A DNA stretch of 64,000 nt. It comes from Leptolyngbya sp. SIOISBB. Lineage in GTDB: Bacteria > Cyanobacteriota > Cyanobacteriia > Phormidesmidales > Phormidesmidaceae. The DNA lies in assembly GCA_010671905.1 (NCBI GenBank), contig JAAHII010000001.1:5952001-6016000 (forward strand), written 5' to 3'. Below, piece after piece: positions 52,230-61,200 of the stretch; the stretch's first letter is position 1; every line of letters begins with the position of its first letter. The notes below the pieces were generated by a model. It saw nothing but the letters and a program-made list of their open reading frames with translations, was not told the origin of the DNA and searched no databases. A program made the translations under genes and the position numbers.

Positions 52230-55040
52230 CTACTTGCGAGGTGACCGCAATTTTCTGACTAACTTTTCTGCTTCGACCCAGACAAACATCAAGCTACTAA
52301 ACCCAAAACAAATGAGTAATTCGGTCGGATTGAGTACTTGAGTTCCGAAAAAATTGCGGAGGGGTTCGACATAGATCAGCATCAGCTGTAATACAGTTGT
52401 AATCACCACTGCCGCTAAGACAAAAGGGTTGGAAACAGGAGACATTTCATAGGTCATTTGGGTGTCCGATCGCACTGCGATCGCGTGTCCCATTTGAGCG
52501 ATACACAAGGTGGTGAAGACCATCGTTTTCCAACGCTCAGGGTCCCCTGGAATATCAGGATTTTGTGCCGCAAAATAGGCCCAGTACATTAATGAAATTG
52601 AAATGACGCTAAATACCACGCCGATGCGCAACATATAGACTCCCAGGCCCCGAGCAAAGATACTCTCTTTCGGATCATGGGGGGGACGCTGCATGACATC
52701 GGGTTCAGCCGGTTCCACAGCCAGGGCCAACGCCGGGAAGCCGTCAGTGACCAAATTCATCCATAAAATCTGCAGCGGCGTGAGGGGCACATCCAAAATC
52801 GGGAGCAGAATCGGCGATGCCGCAATCGTCAGCACTTCGCCAATGTTCGACCCCAAGATATATTTCACAAAGCGGCGGATATTGTTATAAACAACGCGCC
52901 CTTCTTCTCCCGCCGCGACAATCGTCGCAAAGTTATCGTCTAGCAGCACCATGTCACTGGCTTCTTTGCTGACGTCGGTGCCCGTGATGCCCATAGCAAT
53001 CCCGATATCCGCTTGTTTGAGCGCCGGTGCGTCGTTGACCCCATCGCCCGTCATCGCAACAATGTGATGCTTAGCTTGCAACGCTTGCACAATGCGGAGC
53101 TTATGTTCTGGCGAGACGCGAGCGTAAACCTGCACGTTCTCGACCGCTTGTTGCAAAGTGGGTTGATCCATGACTTCGAGCGCTTTGCCCGTCAACACCT
53201 CAGCGCTTGCAGCCGCAATGCCCATGTCAGACGCGATCGCTTGAGCGGTCAATTGATGGTCTCCCGTAATCATCATGGGCCGAATGCCCGCTTGCTGACA
53301 GAGGCGCACCGCTTCTTTCGCTTCGGGGCGGGGCGCATCCATCATGCCCACTAGCCCCAGCCAGACCATATCTTGCTCGACGGTTTCATCACTGGCAGCG
53401 GCTCCAGGATTAGTCTGGAGTCGCTTACTCGCTAAGCCCAACACCCGTAATCCTTGGGCTGCCATGACTTCATTTTGGCGCAGTATCTGCGCCCGAGTCG
53501 GGTCGTCCAAGGGCACAGGACCTTGCTGCTGCTGCCGGAACTGACAGCGCTCTAATAGCAGTTCAGGGGACCCTTTGGCCAGTAGCCAATACGGCGCATT
53601 GGCCAGGTAATCAGGCATCTTATGGACTTGGGCGGGCGATCTCACGACGACACTCATGCGCTTGCGTTCTGACGAAAAAGCCCATTCGGCGACACGTTCG
53701 AACTGCTGGAGCGACTGTTGCTGATTAAGGCCTCCCTTGCCAGCTAAGACCACCAACGAACCCTCGGTCGGGTCGCCCAAAATCGCCCACTCGCTCTGCT
53801 CCTTTTGCAAAATCGCGTCGTTACACAGGAGACCACAGAATAATAGGTGAGCCAGTTCTGGTTGATCGAGGGGGGCGACCACACTCAAATCATTACTGGT
53901 AAATGCGCCTTCAGGCGCATAGCCATCGCCAGTAATTTTGTAGCGTTGAGAGCTTGTCTGGACGGCTTGCACCACCATTTTGTTTTGAGTTAACGTCCCC
54001 GTTTTGTCTGAGCAAATGGTGGTAACGGAGCCCAGGGTTTCAACCGCCGGTAAGCGCCGGATCAAAGCATTGCGGCGAACCATCCGCTGAGTGCCGATCG
54101 CCAAGGTTACCGTGATAACTGCGGGTAGACCTTCGGGAACTACCGCCACGGCCATGCTGAGGGAGACTTCCAGGAGGTCTTCAAACGCGCCCCACCCAGC
54201 TTGCAGAACGCCCCCAACCACCACCAACGCGACTAAAATCATCGATCCAGTCACCAAGGTGTTGCCCAACTGATCCATGCGGACTTGTAGGGGGGTGGGT
54301 TCACTTTCCACCGCTTGCAGCATCGCCGCGATGCGCCCCAGCTCTGTCTGCATGCCCGTTTGGGTGATCAGCACTTTCCCCCGGCCATAGACCACTTCAG
54401 TCCCCTGAAAGACCAGGTTAGTGCGATCGCCTAAGCTGGCATCTGCCGCCAAAACCTCATCAGCTTGTTTGTCGACGGCATGGGCTTCACCCGTCAGAGC
54501 CGACTCCCGCACTTGTAGATTGGACGACTCCAACAGACGACCATCAGCGGCAATCTGCATGCCCGCCTCTAGCAGCAAAATGTCGCCTGGCACCAAATCC
54601 TGAGACGGCACTTCTAAGGGTTTGCCCGCCCGCAAGACCCGCACTACCGGAGCCGCCATCTGTTTGAGCGCGGCGAGGGCCTTTTCCGCCCGACTTTCTT
54701 GAAAGTAGCCCAACACCCCATTCAAAATGACGATCGCAAAAATGGCGATCGCATCCTTAGGGACTTCATTGTCTCGAATGGCGATGATGCCAGAAATAAT
54801 CGCCACCGCGATCAGCATCAGCAACATGATGTTGGTGAACTGATCCAGTAAGATGCGCCAACTACTCCGCCCTTTGGTTTCTTCTAAAACGTTTGGGCCA
54901 ACCTGTTCCCGGCGACTCATTACGGCGGCGGGCGAGAGCCCCGCAGTGCAATCGCTATCCAGCAGAGAGAGCGCCTTTTGTGGCGGTAGGGTATGCCAGC
55001 CTCCCTCAGGAGGGGTTTGAAGCCAACCTGTCATAGTCAA
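52230..55040 (-). CDS. Cation-transporting P-type ATPase, Ca2+ (P2A/PacL) type
   Basis: 936 residues, the full P2-type layout: actuator TGEA motif (ALTGEAHAV), PEGLP in TM4 ([17 protein letters not shown]), phosphorylated Asp345 in [28 protein letters not shown] and the TM6 sequence [16 protein letters not shown] with the N-x-x-T-D calcium ligands. It pumps Ca2+ (possibly Na+ or Mn2+) out of the cytosol. Stand-alone gene. The C-terminus ends with a short basic tail. Confidence 0.94.
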   Translation of the reverse strand: MTMTGWLQTPPEGGWHTLPPQKALSLLDSDCTAGLSPAAVMSRREQVGPNVLEETKGRSSWRILLDQFTNIMLLMLIAVAIISGIIAIRDNEVPKDAIAIFAIVILNGVLGYFQESRAEKALAALKQMAAPVVRVLRAGKPLEVPSQDLVPGDILLLEAGMQIAADGRLLESSNLQVRESALTGEAHAVDKQADEVLAADASLGDRTNLVFQGTEVVYGRGKVLITQTGMQTELGRIAAMLQAVESEPTPLQVRMDQLGNTLVTGSMILVALVVVGGVLQAGWGAFEDLLEVSLSMAVAVVPEGLPAVITVTLAIGTQRMVRRNALIRRLPAVETLGSVTTICSDKTGTLTQNKMVVQAVQTSSQRYKITGDGYAPEGAFTSNDLSVVAPLDQPELAHLLFCGLLCNDAILQKEQSEWAILGDPTEGSLVVLAGKGGLNQQQSLQQFERVAEWAFSSERKRMSVVVRSPAQVHKMPDYLANAPYWLLAKGSPELLLERCQFRQQQQGPVPLDDPTRAQILRQNEVMAAQGLRVLGLASKRLQTNPGAAASDETVEQDMVWLGLVGMMDAPRPEAKEAVRLCQQAGIRPMMITGDHQLTAQAIASDMGIAAASAEVLTGKALEVMDQPTLQQAVENVQVYARVSPEHKLRIVQALQAKHHIVAMTGDGVNDAPALKQADIGIAMGITGTDVSKEASDMVLLDDNFATIVAAGEEGRVVYNNIRRFVKYILGSNIGEVLTIAASPILLPILDVPLTPLQILWMNLVTDGFPALALAVEPAEPDVMQRPPHDPKESIFARGLGVYMLRIGVVFSVISISLMYWAYFAAQNPDIPGDPERWKTMVFTTLCIAQMGHAIAVRSDTQMTYEMSPVSNPFVLAAVVITTVLQLMLIYVEPLRNFFGTQVLNPTELLICFGFSSLMFVWVEAEKLVRKLRSPRK

Positions 55041-55163
55041 AGCGTCTAGAAAACCCTACTGGACAACGCCTCTCATGTTAAAGGCCCGATCAAAGGCGAA
55101 ATCAGAATCTATCGTTAGAATTCGTGCTTCGTAGAGATTCGTATTGTTTGAGCGACGGCCTGT

Positions 55164-56024
55164 CTAACCTGGGATCGGTGCTCGGCGTAAAAACGGCACT
55201 AGCACTTCCGAAACTTTGTCGGCCCAGTCTTCTTGAGCATAGTGACCCACTTCATCCAACTTGGACAGTTCACCTAAGGCCAGCATATCGACCCATGATT
55301 CCGCCCGGGCCACCGGTACCCAAGGATCAGCCGTCCCCCAAATTAGCTGAGTCATGTGTGGCCATTGAGGTAACTTGTCCGCAATCTCTTGAGCCATTGC
55401 CGCCAGCTTAAAACTGCGCAGGGTAAATAAGAGCGATCGCCCCGCCGATGACGTGGTCAAAAAGGGCTTACGGTAGATGTCTAAATCGGTGTCATCGATT
55501 TGGTAGGGACCGCCACCTTCCAACGTGCGATCGACTAAAAGGGGATCTTGGGTCATCATTTCCCCCGCTAGGGGCCATGTCATGCGGCGAACGGCTCCAG
55601 GGAGTTTGACCTCTGGCGCTAGTGGGGCGTTGATGATCACGAGTCGCTCGACTCGCTCCGGCTGGCGTAGGGCAAACAGTATCCCATACATTCCCATAAA
55701 TCCCTGGGCCACGAGGTGCACTTTTTCAATCTCGAGCGCGGTCAAAAAGTTGCCTAACTCGGTCACAAAGGCGTCGGCAGTGTAGGCAAAGTCACGCTTT
55801 TCGGGAAAGCAGGAAAAGCCGTGGCCGATCCAATCGGGGGCGATCGCCCGAAACCCCTGCTCCGTCAACTTCGGCATAACATCACGCCAGCTATAGCTCT
55901 GGGACACTAATCCATGCAGCAACAGCACTGGGAGGCGATCGCTACCTTCTTGAGTCGGTTGTTCATCGCGATAAAACCAATCCAGTTTGCCGACCGGAAT
56001 TTTGTAGCCTTCGGTTAATGCCAT
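55164..56024 (-). CDS. Alpha/beta hydrolase (haloalkane-dehalogenase-like)
   Basis: 286 residues from ATG 56024. HGLVSQSYSWRDVMPKL gives the oxyanion loop, APDWIGHGFS follows, and the nucleophile position reads LVAQGFMGMYG, where the usual Ser/Asp elbow G-x-S/D-x-G is replaced by Q-G-F-M-G. The later His is in LDEVGHYAQEDWADKV. Close relatives in cyanobacteria are annotated as alpha/beta fold hydrolases. Because the elbow residue is unusual, catalytic activity is uncertain. Confidence 0.85.
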   Translation of the reverse strand: MALTEGYKIPVGKLDWFYRDEQPTQEGSDRLPVLLLHGLVSQSYSWRDVMPKLTEQGFRAIAPDWIGHGFSCFPEKRDFAYTADAFVTELGNFLTALEIEKVHLVAQGFMGMYGILFALRQPERVERLVIINAPLAPEVKLPGAVRRMTWPLAGEMMTQDPLLVDRTLEGGGPYQIDDTDLDIYRKPFLTTSSAGRSLLFTLRSFKLAAMAQEIADKLPQWPHMTQLIWGTADPWVPVARAESWVDMLALGELSKLDEVGHYAQEDWADKVSEVLVPFLRRAPIPG

Positions 56025-56165
56025 AGCGCCCACCTTGTCTGAACCGTTTGAGGTGTCGCTAAGCTTACGGCGTCAAGCGGGGCGATCGCAACTCAATATC
56101 ATCTCGTCACAAGTCATCAATTGTTATGGTCTTTATAGACGATCAAGCGATCGCAATACTAAACC

Positions 56166-56828
56166 ATGAAAAAACTCATTGACCTTAGCCATACTGTAGA
56201 GAACGGTATGATCACTTACCGAGGTCTACCGGCACCGATCATCTGCGATTATCTCAGCCGGGAGGCATCAAGAAGTCATTACGCTGAAGGCACAACCTTT
56301 CACATCGGCAAAATTGAAATGGTGGCCAATACTGGTACCTATATCGATTCGCCCTTTCATCGTTACGCAGAAGGAAAAGATCTCTCTCAGCTAGCACTAG
56401 AGTCGATCGCTGATTTAGAAGGCGTTCTGTTTCAAGTGGACGCAGCGTCTCGTAGTATTGGCCCTGAGGTCTTTCAGGGCTCTGATGTGCAAGGCAAAGC
56501 AGTACTGGTCAACACCGATTGGTCTCGCCATTGGGGAACCGATCACTACTTCGAAGGGCATCCGTTTCTCACGGCAAAAGCCGCACAATGGCTAAAGGAT
56601 GCTGGAGCGAAGTTGGTGGGGATCGATTCGCTCAATATTGACGATACATCTACAGGCAAACGCCCGGTCCATTCGATCTTATTAGGTGCCGATATCCCGA
56701 TTGTGGAGCATATGTGCCACCTAGAGCAGCTCTCAAATTCGACTTTTAGATTTCATGCGGTGCCTGTAAAAGTGAAGCAGTTCGGCACTTTTCCGGTGCG
56801 CGCTTACGCCGTAACTGAGACACAATGA
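56166..56828 (+). CDS. Cyclase-family metal-dependent hydrolase (kynurenine formamidase-like)
   Basis: 220 residues. Family motif: MVANTGTYIDSPFHRYAEGKDLSQL, a variant of H-x-G-T-H-x-D-x-P-x-H in which the first His is Asn and the second is Tyr. DLSHTVENGMITYRGLPAP is the usual N-terminus. SRHWGTDHYFEGHPFLTAKAAQWL and GIDSLNIDD are also typical. It hydrolyses a cyclic or formamide substrate; the altered metal-binding residues make the activity uncertain. Confidence 0.88.
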   Translation: MKKLIDLSHTVENGMITYRGLPAPIICDYLSREASRSHYAEGTTFHIGKIEMVANTGTYIDSPFHRYAEGKDLSQLALESIADLEGVLFQVDAASRSIGPEVFQGSDVQGKAVLVNTDWSRHWGTDHYFEGHPFLTAKAAQWLKDAGAKLVGIDSLNIDDTSTGKRPVHSILLGADIPIVEHMCHLEQLSNSTFRFHAVPVKVKQFGTFPVRAYAVTETQ

Positions 56829-56935
56829 TCGTTTCAACCACAGTAACTTTCTTGCGGAAAGGCTTAAGCTAGCAGGCTAAACGGAACCAAAAGATCCGTG
56901 AGATCTCTGTCCAAAAGGTTTTCTCAAATATGGTA

Positions 56936-56983
56936 GAGCTCTGTACTTCCTGAAGTTTCGTGGCTTCAGGAAGTACAGAGCTC
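56936..56983. terminator. Perfect 20-bp-arm hairpin between convergent genes
   Basis: GAGCTCTGTACTTCCTGAAG (56936-56955) and its exact complement (56964-56983) surround an 8-base loop. It lies between the ends of the convergent genes at 56828 and 57001 and could terminate both. It lacks a T run; it may instead be a foldback element. Confidence 0.65.
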
Positions 56984-57000
56984 ACAACGGATATTGCTGT

Positions 57001-57201
57001 CTAGTCAATCAAGTTGATTTTGCCCGCTCGGACATAATCCAAAAGCCGATTGATATGGAAGCGATCGCTGGCTGGCATACTCGGATCAGAAAGTATCGCT
57101 GAGGTCAGCCGCAAATGTTCGCGACGACTTAGTTGTTGAGCCTTAACCGCATGTTTAACAAGAGTCTGAATCCCCGATTGTTCATTGGTGGCAGCAACCA
57201 T
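57001..57201 (-). CDS. Small conserved cyanobacterial protein
   Basis: 66 residues, mostly helical: IQTLVKHAVKAQQLSRREHLRLTSAILSDPSMPASDRFHINRLLDYVRAGKINLID. The pattern LSRREHLRLTSAILSD...R-x-I-N-R-L-LD-x-V-R-x-G-x-I is shared by small proteins found across cyanobacteria. Function unknown. The 350-bp gap 57202-57551 downstream on the plus strand shows no gene. Confidence 0.75.
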   Translation of the reverse strand: MVAATNEQSGIQTLVKHAVKAQQLSRREHLRLTSAILSDPSMPASDRFHINRLLDYVRAGKINLID

Positions 57202-57551
57202 AATTGACTCATCCTTGTGCTAAACGTGACATCTAAGGCAGGAAACTTCGAAAAGCAGTTCGAGCTAGCAAATGAATATGACTGGTTGACTAGCGCCTAG
57301 GAAATACCCACGCAGGGCTATCAAAATCTCAGTCCGTCAAGCATCTATCAGACTCGTCTTGCTATTCACCCCAAGGTAAACCTTGAACCAGGAACCTGTG
57401 ATCGGGAGAGACACTGATTACACTAAGACTTCACAAGAACTTCTCAGCGCTTTTACAGAACTCACTCTGGCATAACGCTTAAAGCTTCAAAAAATAGCCC
57501 AATCGATCCCCCTTAAACTGAAAAGGACGTCGCGACCATTCCTGCTGAACG

Positions 57552-58325
57552 ATGGAAATCTTTCGCTTACCGGCCCTTTCCGACAACTACATATTTTTGC
57601 TCTACGATTCCGTCAGTCAGACCACTGCGGTTGTGGACCCGGCCCAACCTGAACCCGTGCTCCAGCAGTTGACAAAGCTTGGAGCATCCCTAACGGCAAT
57701 TTTGAATACTCATCACCATGCTGATCATGTAGGGGGCAATCGGCGTTTGCAACAACAGTTTCCCCAGGCTGTCGTCTACGGTGGCGCTGAGGACAACGGT
57801 CGCATTCCTGGGCAGCAGGTCTTCCTGACGGAAGGTGATACGGTCACATTTGCTCAGCGGATTGCTCAGGTCTATTTTGTACCAGGACATACAAGAGCGC
57901 ATATTGCCTATTATTTTCCACCGATTGAGGCCGGTGATTGGGGCGAGTTATTTTGCGGCGACACGCTCTTTGCCGGGGGATGTGGGCGATTGTTTGAAGG
58001 CACCCCCCAGCAAATGGTGCATTCCTTATCGAAATTGCGATCGCTACCCGACACGACTCGCATTTGGTGCGCCCACGAATACACACTGAACAATCTGAAG
58101 TTTGCCCTAACGGTTGATGCCGACAATATTGACCTGCAACAGCGCTGGGCTCAGGTCCAGGCAGCTCGTCAGCGGGACGAAGCCACCGTACCTTCAACGT
58201 TAGGCCTCGAAAAACGCACGAATCCTTTTCTCCGTTGGGATCAACCAGCGCTCCAGGCAGCGGCTAATATCGCTGATCCGGCGAGAACATTTGCGCGTAT
58301 TCGCGGCATGAAAGATCAGTTTTAA
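57552..58325 (+). CDS. gloB: Hydroxyacylglutathione hydrolase (glyoxalase II)
   Basis: 257 residues, metallo-beta-lactamase fold. The metal motif [11 protein letters not shown] has His54, His56, Asp58 and His59. Further ligands are His in VPGHTRAHI, Asp in [17 protein letters not shown] and His in [14 protein letters not shown]. It hydrolyses S-lactoylglutathione to lactate and glutathione in methylglyoxal detoxification. The C-terminal substrate-binding helices ([15 protein letters not shown]) are present, so it is full length. Confidence 0.95.
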   Translation: MEIFRLPALSDNYIFLLYDSVSQTTAVVDPAQPEPVLQQLTKLGASLTAILNTHHHADHVGGNRRLQQQFPQAVVYGGAEDNGRIPGQQVFLTEGDTVTFAQRIAQVYFVPGHTRAHIAYYFPPIEAGDWGELFCGDTLFAGGCGRLFEGTPQQMVHSLSKLRSLPDTTRIWCAHEYTLNNLKFALTVDADNIDLQQRWAQVQAARQRDEATVPSTLGLEKRTNPFLRWDQPALQAAANIADPARTFARIRGMKDQF

Positions 58326-58342
58326 CGCCTTGGCTGAGGCCT

Positions 58343-58777
58343 TTATGCGGTGAACTCTGCGCCCTGAAAAAGCAGAGTTGGCAACCAGCTGAGGCCCAGA
58401 CCGATCAGTGATAGCAAGACTAAGGTAATAAAAGACCAGCGATCACCCATGCTGTTGATGAGGCAATCTACCCTGACCAACAAGGCTGCCGCAATGAGCA
58501 CGACCAGATAAGCAAAGGTTCGCAATTGCGTGACGGCAACCACCGCCAGAGAGGCCAGTGCCAGCACCATAATGGAATAGCCCACGTCGGTCTTAAAGCC
58601 TTTGAGCAAAAAATCGCGAACCGGCTGCCACAAGAAGGTCAACACCCCGGCCTGAACGACCACAAAGGCTAATGCCGTGTACCACATGAGTTGGTTAGAG
58701 TCATTGTTATGCAATAACTGTCCGTAGGTGGCGTAAGACAGCACTAACAATCCCCAAGACAGCCAGTGGCTTTTCAT
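58343..58777 (-). CDS. Conserved cyanobacterial membrane protein
   Basis: 144 residues with about four membrane helices (WGLLVLSYATYGQLL, WYTALAFVVVQAGVLTFLW, IMVLALASLAVVAVTQLRTFAYLVVLIAAALLVRV, FITLVLLSLIGLGLSWLP). No functional motif. It is convergent with gloB, 17 bp apart. The MGDRWSFITLVLLSLIGLGLSWLPTLLF end is familiar from cyanobacterial hypothetical proteins. Confidence 0.8.
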   Translation of the reverse strand: MKSHWLSWGLLVLSYATYGQLLHNNDSNQLMWYTALAFVVVQAGVLTFLWQPVRDFLLKGFKTDVGYSIMVLALASLAVVAVTQLRTFAYLVVLIAAALLVRVDCLINSMGDRWSFITLVLLSLIGLGLSWLPTLLFQGAEFTA

Positions 58778-58840
58778 CAGTGTGAGTTCCGACCTGCTTT
58801 CATCAACGCTACCAGGGGTGGGCTCGATCGCTCGGAGTTT

Positions 58841-59245
58841 TTATAGATTTGTCGAAATTGCTTCCACCGGACAAGTGGGAATGCACTGTTCACAAACAAT
58901 GCATCGCGATCGCGCAAAGGTGAGGCGAAAGGAGTCTGGGTCAAGGCTCAGGGCACCGGTCGGGCAGACACCGGTACATAGACCACAATGCACACAGGTC
59001 TCTTCATCAATCAGGATTTCGCGGCTGGCTTGAGAAATGCTAATGTCGTTTTCCTGCAGCCAAGAGATCGCGTCCTCTAGCTGGTCAATATCACCGGATA
59101 GTTCTACCACCAGCTTACCAATTTGATTCGGCGCTACCTGAGCGCGAATGATATTGGCTGCCACATTAAAGTCTTTAGCCAAGCGGTAAGTAATGGGCTG
59201 ATGCACCGTTTTTTTCGGAAACGTTAGGGTAACCCGCTTTTTCAT
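58841..59245 (-). CDS. NIL-domain ferredoxin
   Basis: 134 residues. The N-terminal NIL domain (about 1-75, RVTLTFPKKTVHQPITYRLAKDFNVAANIIRAQV) is the ligand-binding module also found in methionine-transport ATPases. The C-terminal 2x[4Fe-4S] ferredoxin has CVHCGLCTGVCPTGAL and CIVCEQCIPTCPVEA. Conserved in cyanobacteria and plants' ancestors, perhaps in methionine or sulfur metabolism. Divergent from the thioredoxin gene. Confidence 0.93.
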   Translation of the reverse strand: MKKRVTLTFPKKTVHQPITYRLAKDFNVAANIIRAQVAPNQIGKLVVELSGDIDQLEDAISWLQENDISISQASREILIDEETCVHCGLCTGVCPTGALSLDPDSFRLTFARSRCIVCEQCIPTCPVEAISTNL

Positions 59246-59319
59246 AACGAAGGCTCGGTGGGTGTCCGCTATCTTAAAAGATAGAGAGTTTACATCGATA
59301 TCACCACACTGGATGGCAC

Positions 59320-59934
59320 ATGGATCAGTCTACGAAATCGTCAACTTCCCCCAATGAGTCTGCTGCACCCAGCCTGATGACCAAGGTCCGTAATCTGCTG
59401 GTTGTGAGTGTGGCAGTGGCTCTATCCGTTTTGGTCGTCATGGGAGTGCGCACACAAACCCCTGCGGCTTCGTTAGAAACTTTAGCGGCTGAATCGACAC
59501 CGTTAGAGGTGGCTTTGACTAATGAAAAACCTTCCTTGATGGAGTTTTATGCCAATTGGTGTACCTCTTGTCAGGCCATGGCTGGGGATATCGCCAACCT
59601 GCGGACAACCTACGGGGATGATGTGAATTTCGTCATGCTCAACGTCGACAACAACAAATGGCTACCGGAAATGCTGCATTACCGGGTCGATGGTATTCCT
59701 CATTTTGTGTATTTGAACGACCAAGGCGAGCCCGTAACCGCAGCCATTGGCGAACAGCCGAAGGCGGTGATTGCCAGTAATCTAGATGCACTCGTGGGGG
59801 GGGAAACGCTGCCCTATCAGCAGGGGATTGGACAAACCTCCAATCTCGATGCACCGTCCTCTCGGAGTGCCGTAATCACGAATGCCAACCGCAGTGATGA
59901 TCCTCGCAGTCATGGGGCGCAAGCTTCAAATTGA
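59320..59934 (+). CDS. Membrane-anchored thioredoxin, TxlA/HCF164-like
   Basis: 204 residues. An N-terminal membrane helix (about 27-42, NLLVVSVAVALSVLVVMG) anchors a thioredoxin domain with the active site WCTSC (Cys81 and Cys84) in FYANWCTSCQAM. The cis-Pro region is YRVDGIPHFVYLN. HCF164 in plants and TxlA in cyanobacteria transfer reducing power across thylakoid membranes and are needed for cytochrome b6f assembly. The C-terminal tail is low-complexity. Confidence 0.9.
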   Translation: MDQSTKSSTSPNESAAPSLMTKVRNLLVVSVAVALSVLVVMGVRTQTPAASLETLAAESTPLEVALTNEKPSLMEFYANWCTSCQAMAGDIANLRTTYGDDVNFVMLNVDNNKWLPEMLHYRVDGIPHFVYLNDQGEPVTAAIGEQPKAVIASNLDALVGGETLPYQQGIGQTSNLDAPSSRSAVITNANRSDDPRSHGAQASN

Positions 59935-59999
59935 TAGCCAGACTGCAACGCTTCAAGTCACGAATCCAGTCGGTGTTATGCACCGAATTCAGGTTGCTT

Positions 60000-60638
60000 T
60001 CAGAGCAATACCGTCTCTAACGTTGCGATCGCGGTTTCTAAATCGTCATTCACCACCTGTAGGTCAAACTCATTCGCAGCGTCAAGCTCGATCCGAGAAC
60101 GGGCCAGGCGGCGATTAATGGCGGCTTCATCATCTTGACCGCGATCGCGAATGCGGCGTTCCAGTTCTTCAGGCGACGGGGGAATAATGAAAATCTTGAA
60201 GGCTTCTGGAAAGGATTTCGCAACTTGGCGCGCCCCATTCAGCTCAATTTCGAGAATCACTTGATGACCGTGCTCGATCTGGAATGCCACGGGTTGACGC
60301 GGGGTGCCGTAGTAATTACCCGCAAATTCGGCCCATTCCAACAGATCGCCAGACGCAATCATTTGCTCAAACTGCTCTCGGGTTACAAAGTAGTAGTCTT
60401 TGCCATGCTCTTCACCGTCTCGGGGGGCACGAGTGGTTGCTGATGTCGACAGATACAGGTCGGGATGGCGTTGCCGCAAATGACGCAGTAATGTGCCTTT
60501 CCCCACGCCACTGGGTCCACTCAGTACGACTAACCGACCAGTTGTCGTTATGGACGGATGAATGACACCCTTCGGGGTTTTGTTTTCAGAGGCGGGGTTC
60601 GAAAACAGCGAAGCATCAGGGGTGAGGGTTTGAGCCAT
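60000..60638 (-). CDS. gmk: Guanylate kinase
   Basis: 212 residues. A 33-residue N-terminal extension precedes the P-loop GPSGVGKG (41-48). The GMP-binding segment [22 protein letters not shown] and lid [18 protein letters not shown] and the RRLARSRIE Arg cluster are present. Phosphorylates GMP to GDP. The small remA-like gene that often precedes gmk was not found upstream. Confidence 0.96.
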   Translation of the reverse strand: MAQTLTPDASLFSNPASENKTPKGVIHPSITTTGRLVVLSGPSGVGKGTLLRHLRQRHPDLYLSTSATTRAPRDGEEHGKDYYFVTREQFEQMIASGDLLEWAEFAGNYYGTPRQPVAFQIEHGHQVILEIELNGARQVAKSFPEAFKIFIIPPSPEELERRIRDRGQDDEAAINRRLARSRIELDAANEFDLQVVNDDLETAIATLETVLL

Positions 60639-61200
60639 GGGAATTAAGGGAATCGCTGCGAAACGGACAAGAGAAATACAAGATACTTAAAAACTAGCCA
60701 ATACTCAAGCAAGGGTTGTGAACTGACTAAGCAACAAATGTAAATTCAAACCAAAGCAGCTAAGGCACTGATACGGCGTGGGAACCGCTGCTCATCAACA
60801 TTAAGAACTTGTTTGCTACAGGATAACAGGCATCTAAGGGTTGGCGCCGCTTAGGACTTGATCAATTAAGCTTGTCTGCGTGTCGCAGTCTGTCTAGGTG
60901 TCGCCAAAGGCTTTTCTCCTAACACCCTCGGGTCGGAATCATGCTGGGGCAGCTGAGGGGCAGTCGTGATTTGTCCGGCGAGAATTTTATGTCAGCTCGT
61001 TAGTTGACGGGGGCGATCGCGAATGGGCAAAGCGGGATGGGAAAGTTTTCCACTTTTTTGTGACAAAACGGCTGTTCTTCTCCCAGGCTTATCGAGCAAA
61101 CAAACTAATATGCCGCCGCGATTGCCCAAATCACGGCGGTTCTTTCCTGAATCACTCGTAGACAATTGGGAGATTTAAACTAAAGTGCTATTGCAATTAC
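60639..61200. other. Divergent spacer with one hairpin
   Basis: No gene is seen. At 61113-61139 CCGCCGCGATT and AATCACGGCGG pair at 10 of 11 positions around a 5-base loop, followed on the plus strand by TTCTTTCC, so it is terminator-like; no upstream plus-strand gene explains it. Both flanking genes start away from this region, so it holds their promoters. Confidence 0.5.
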
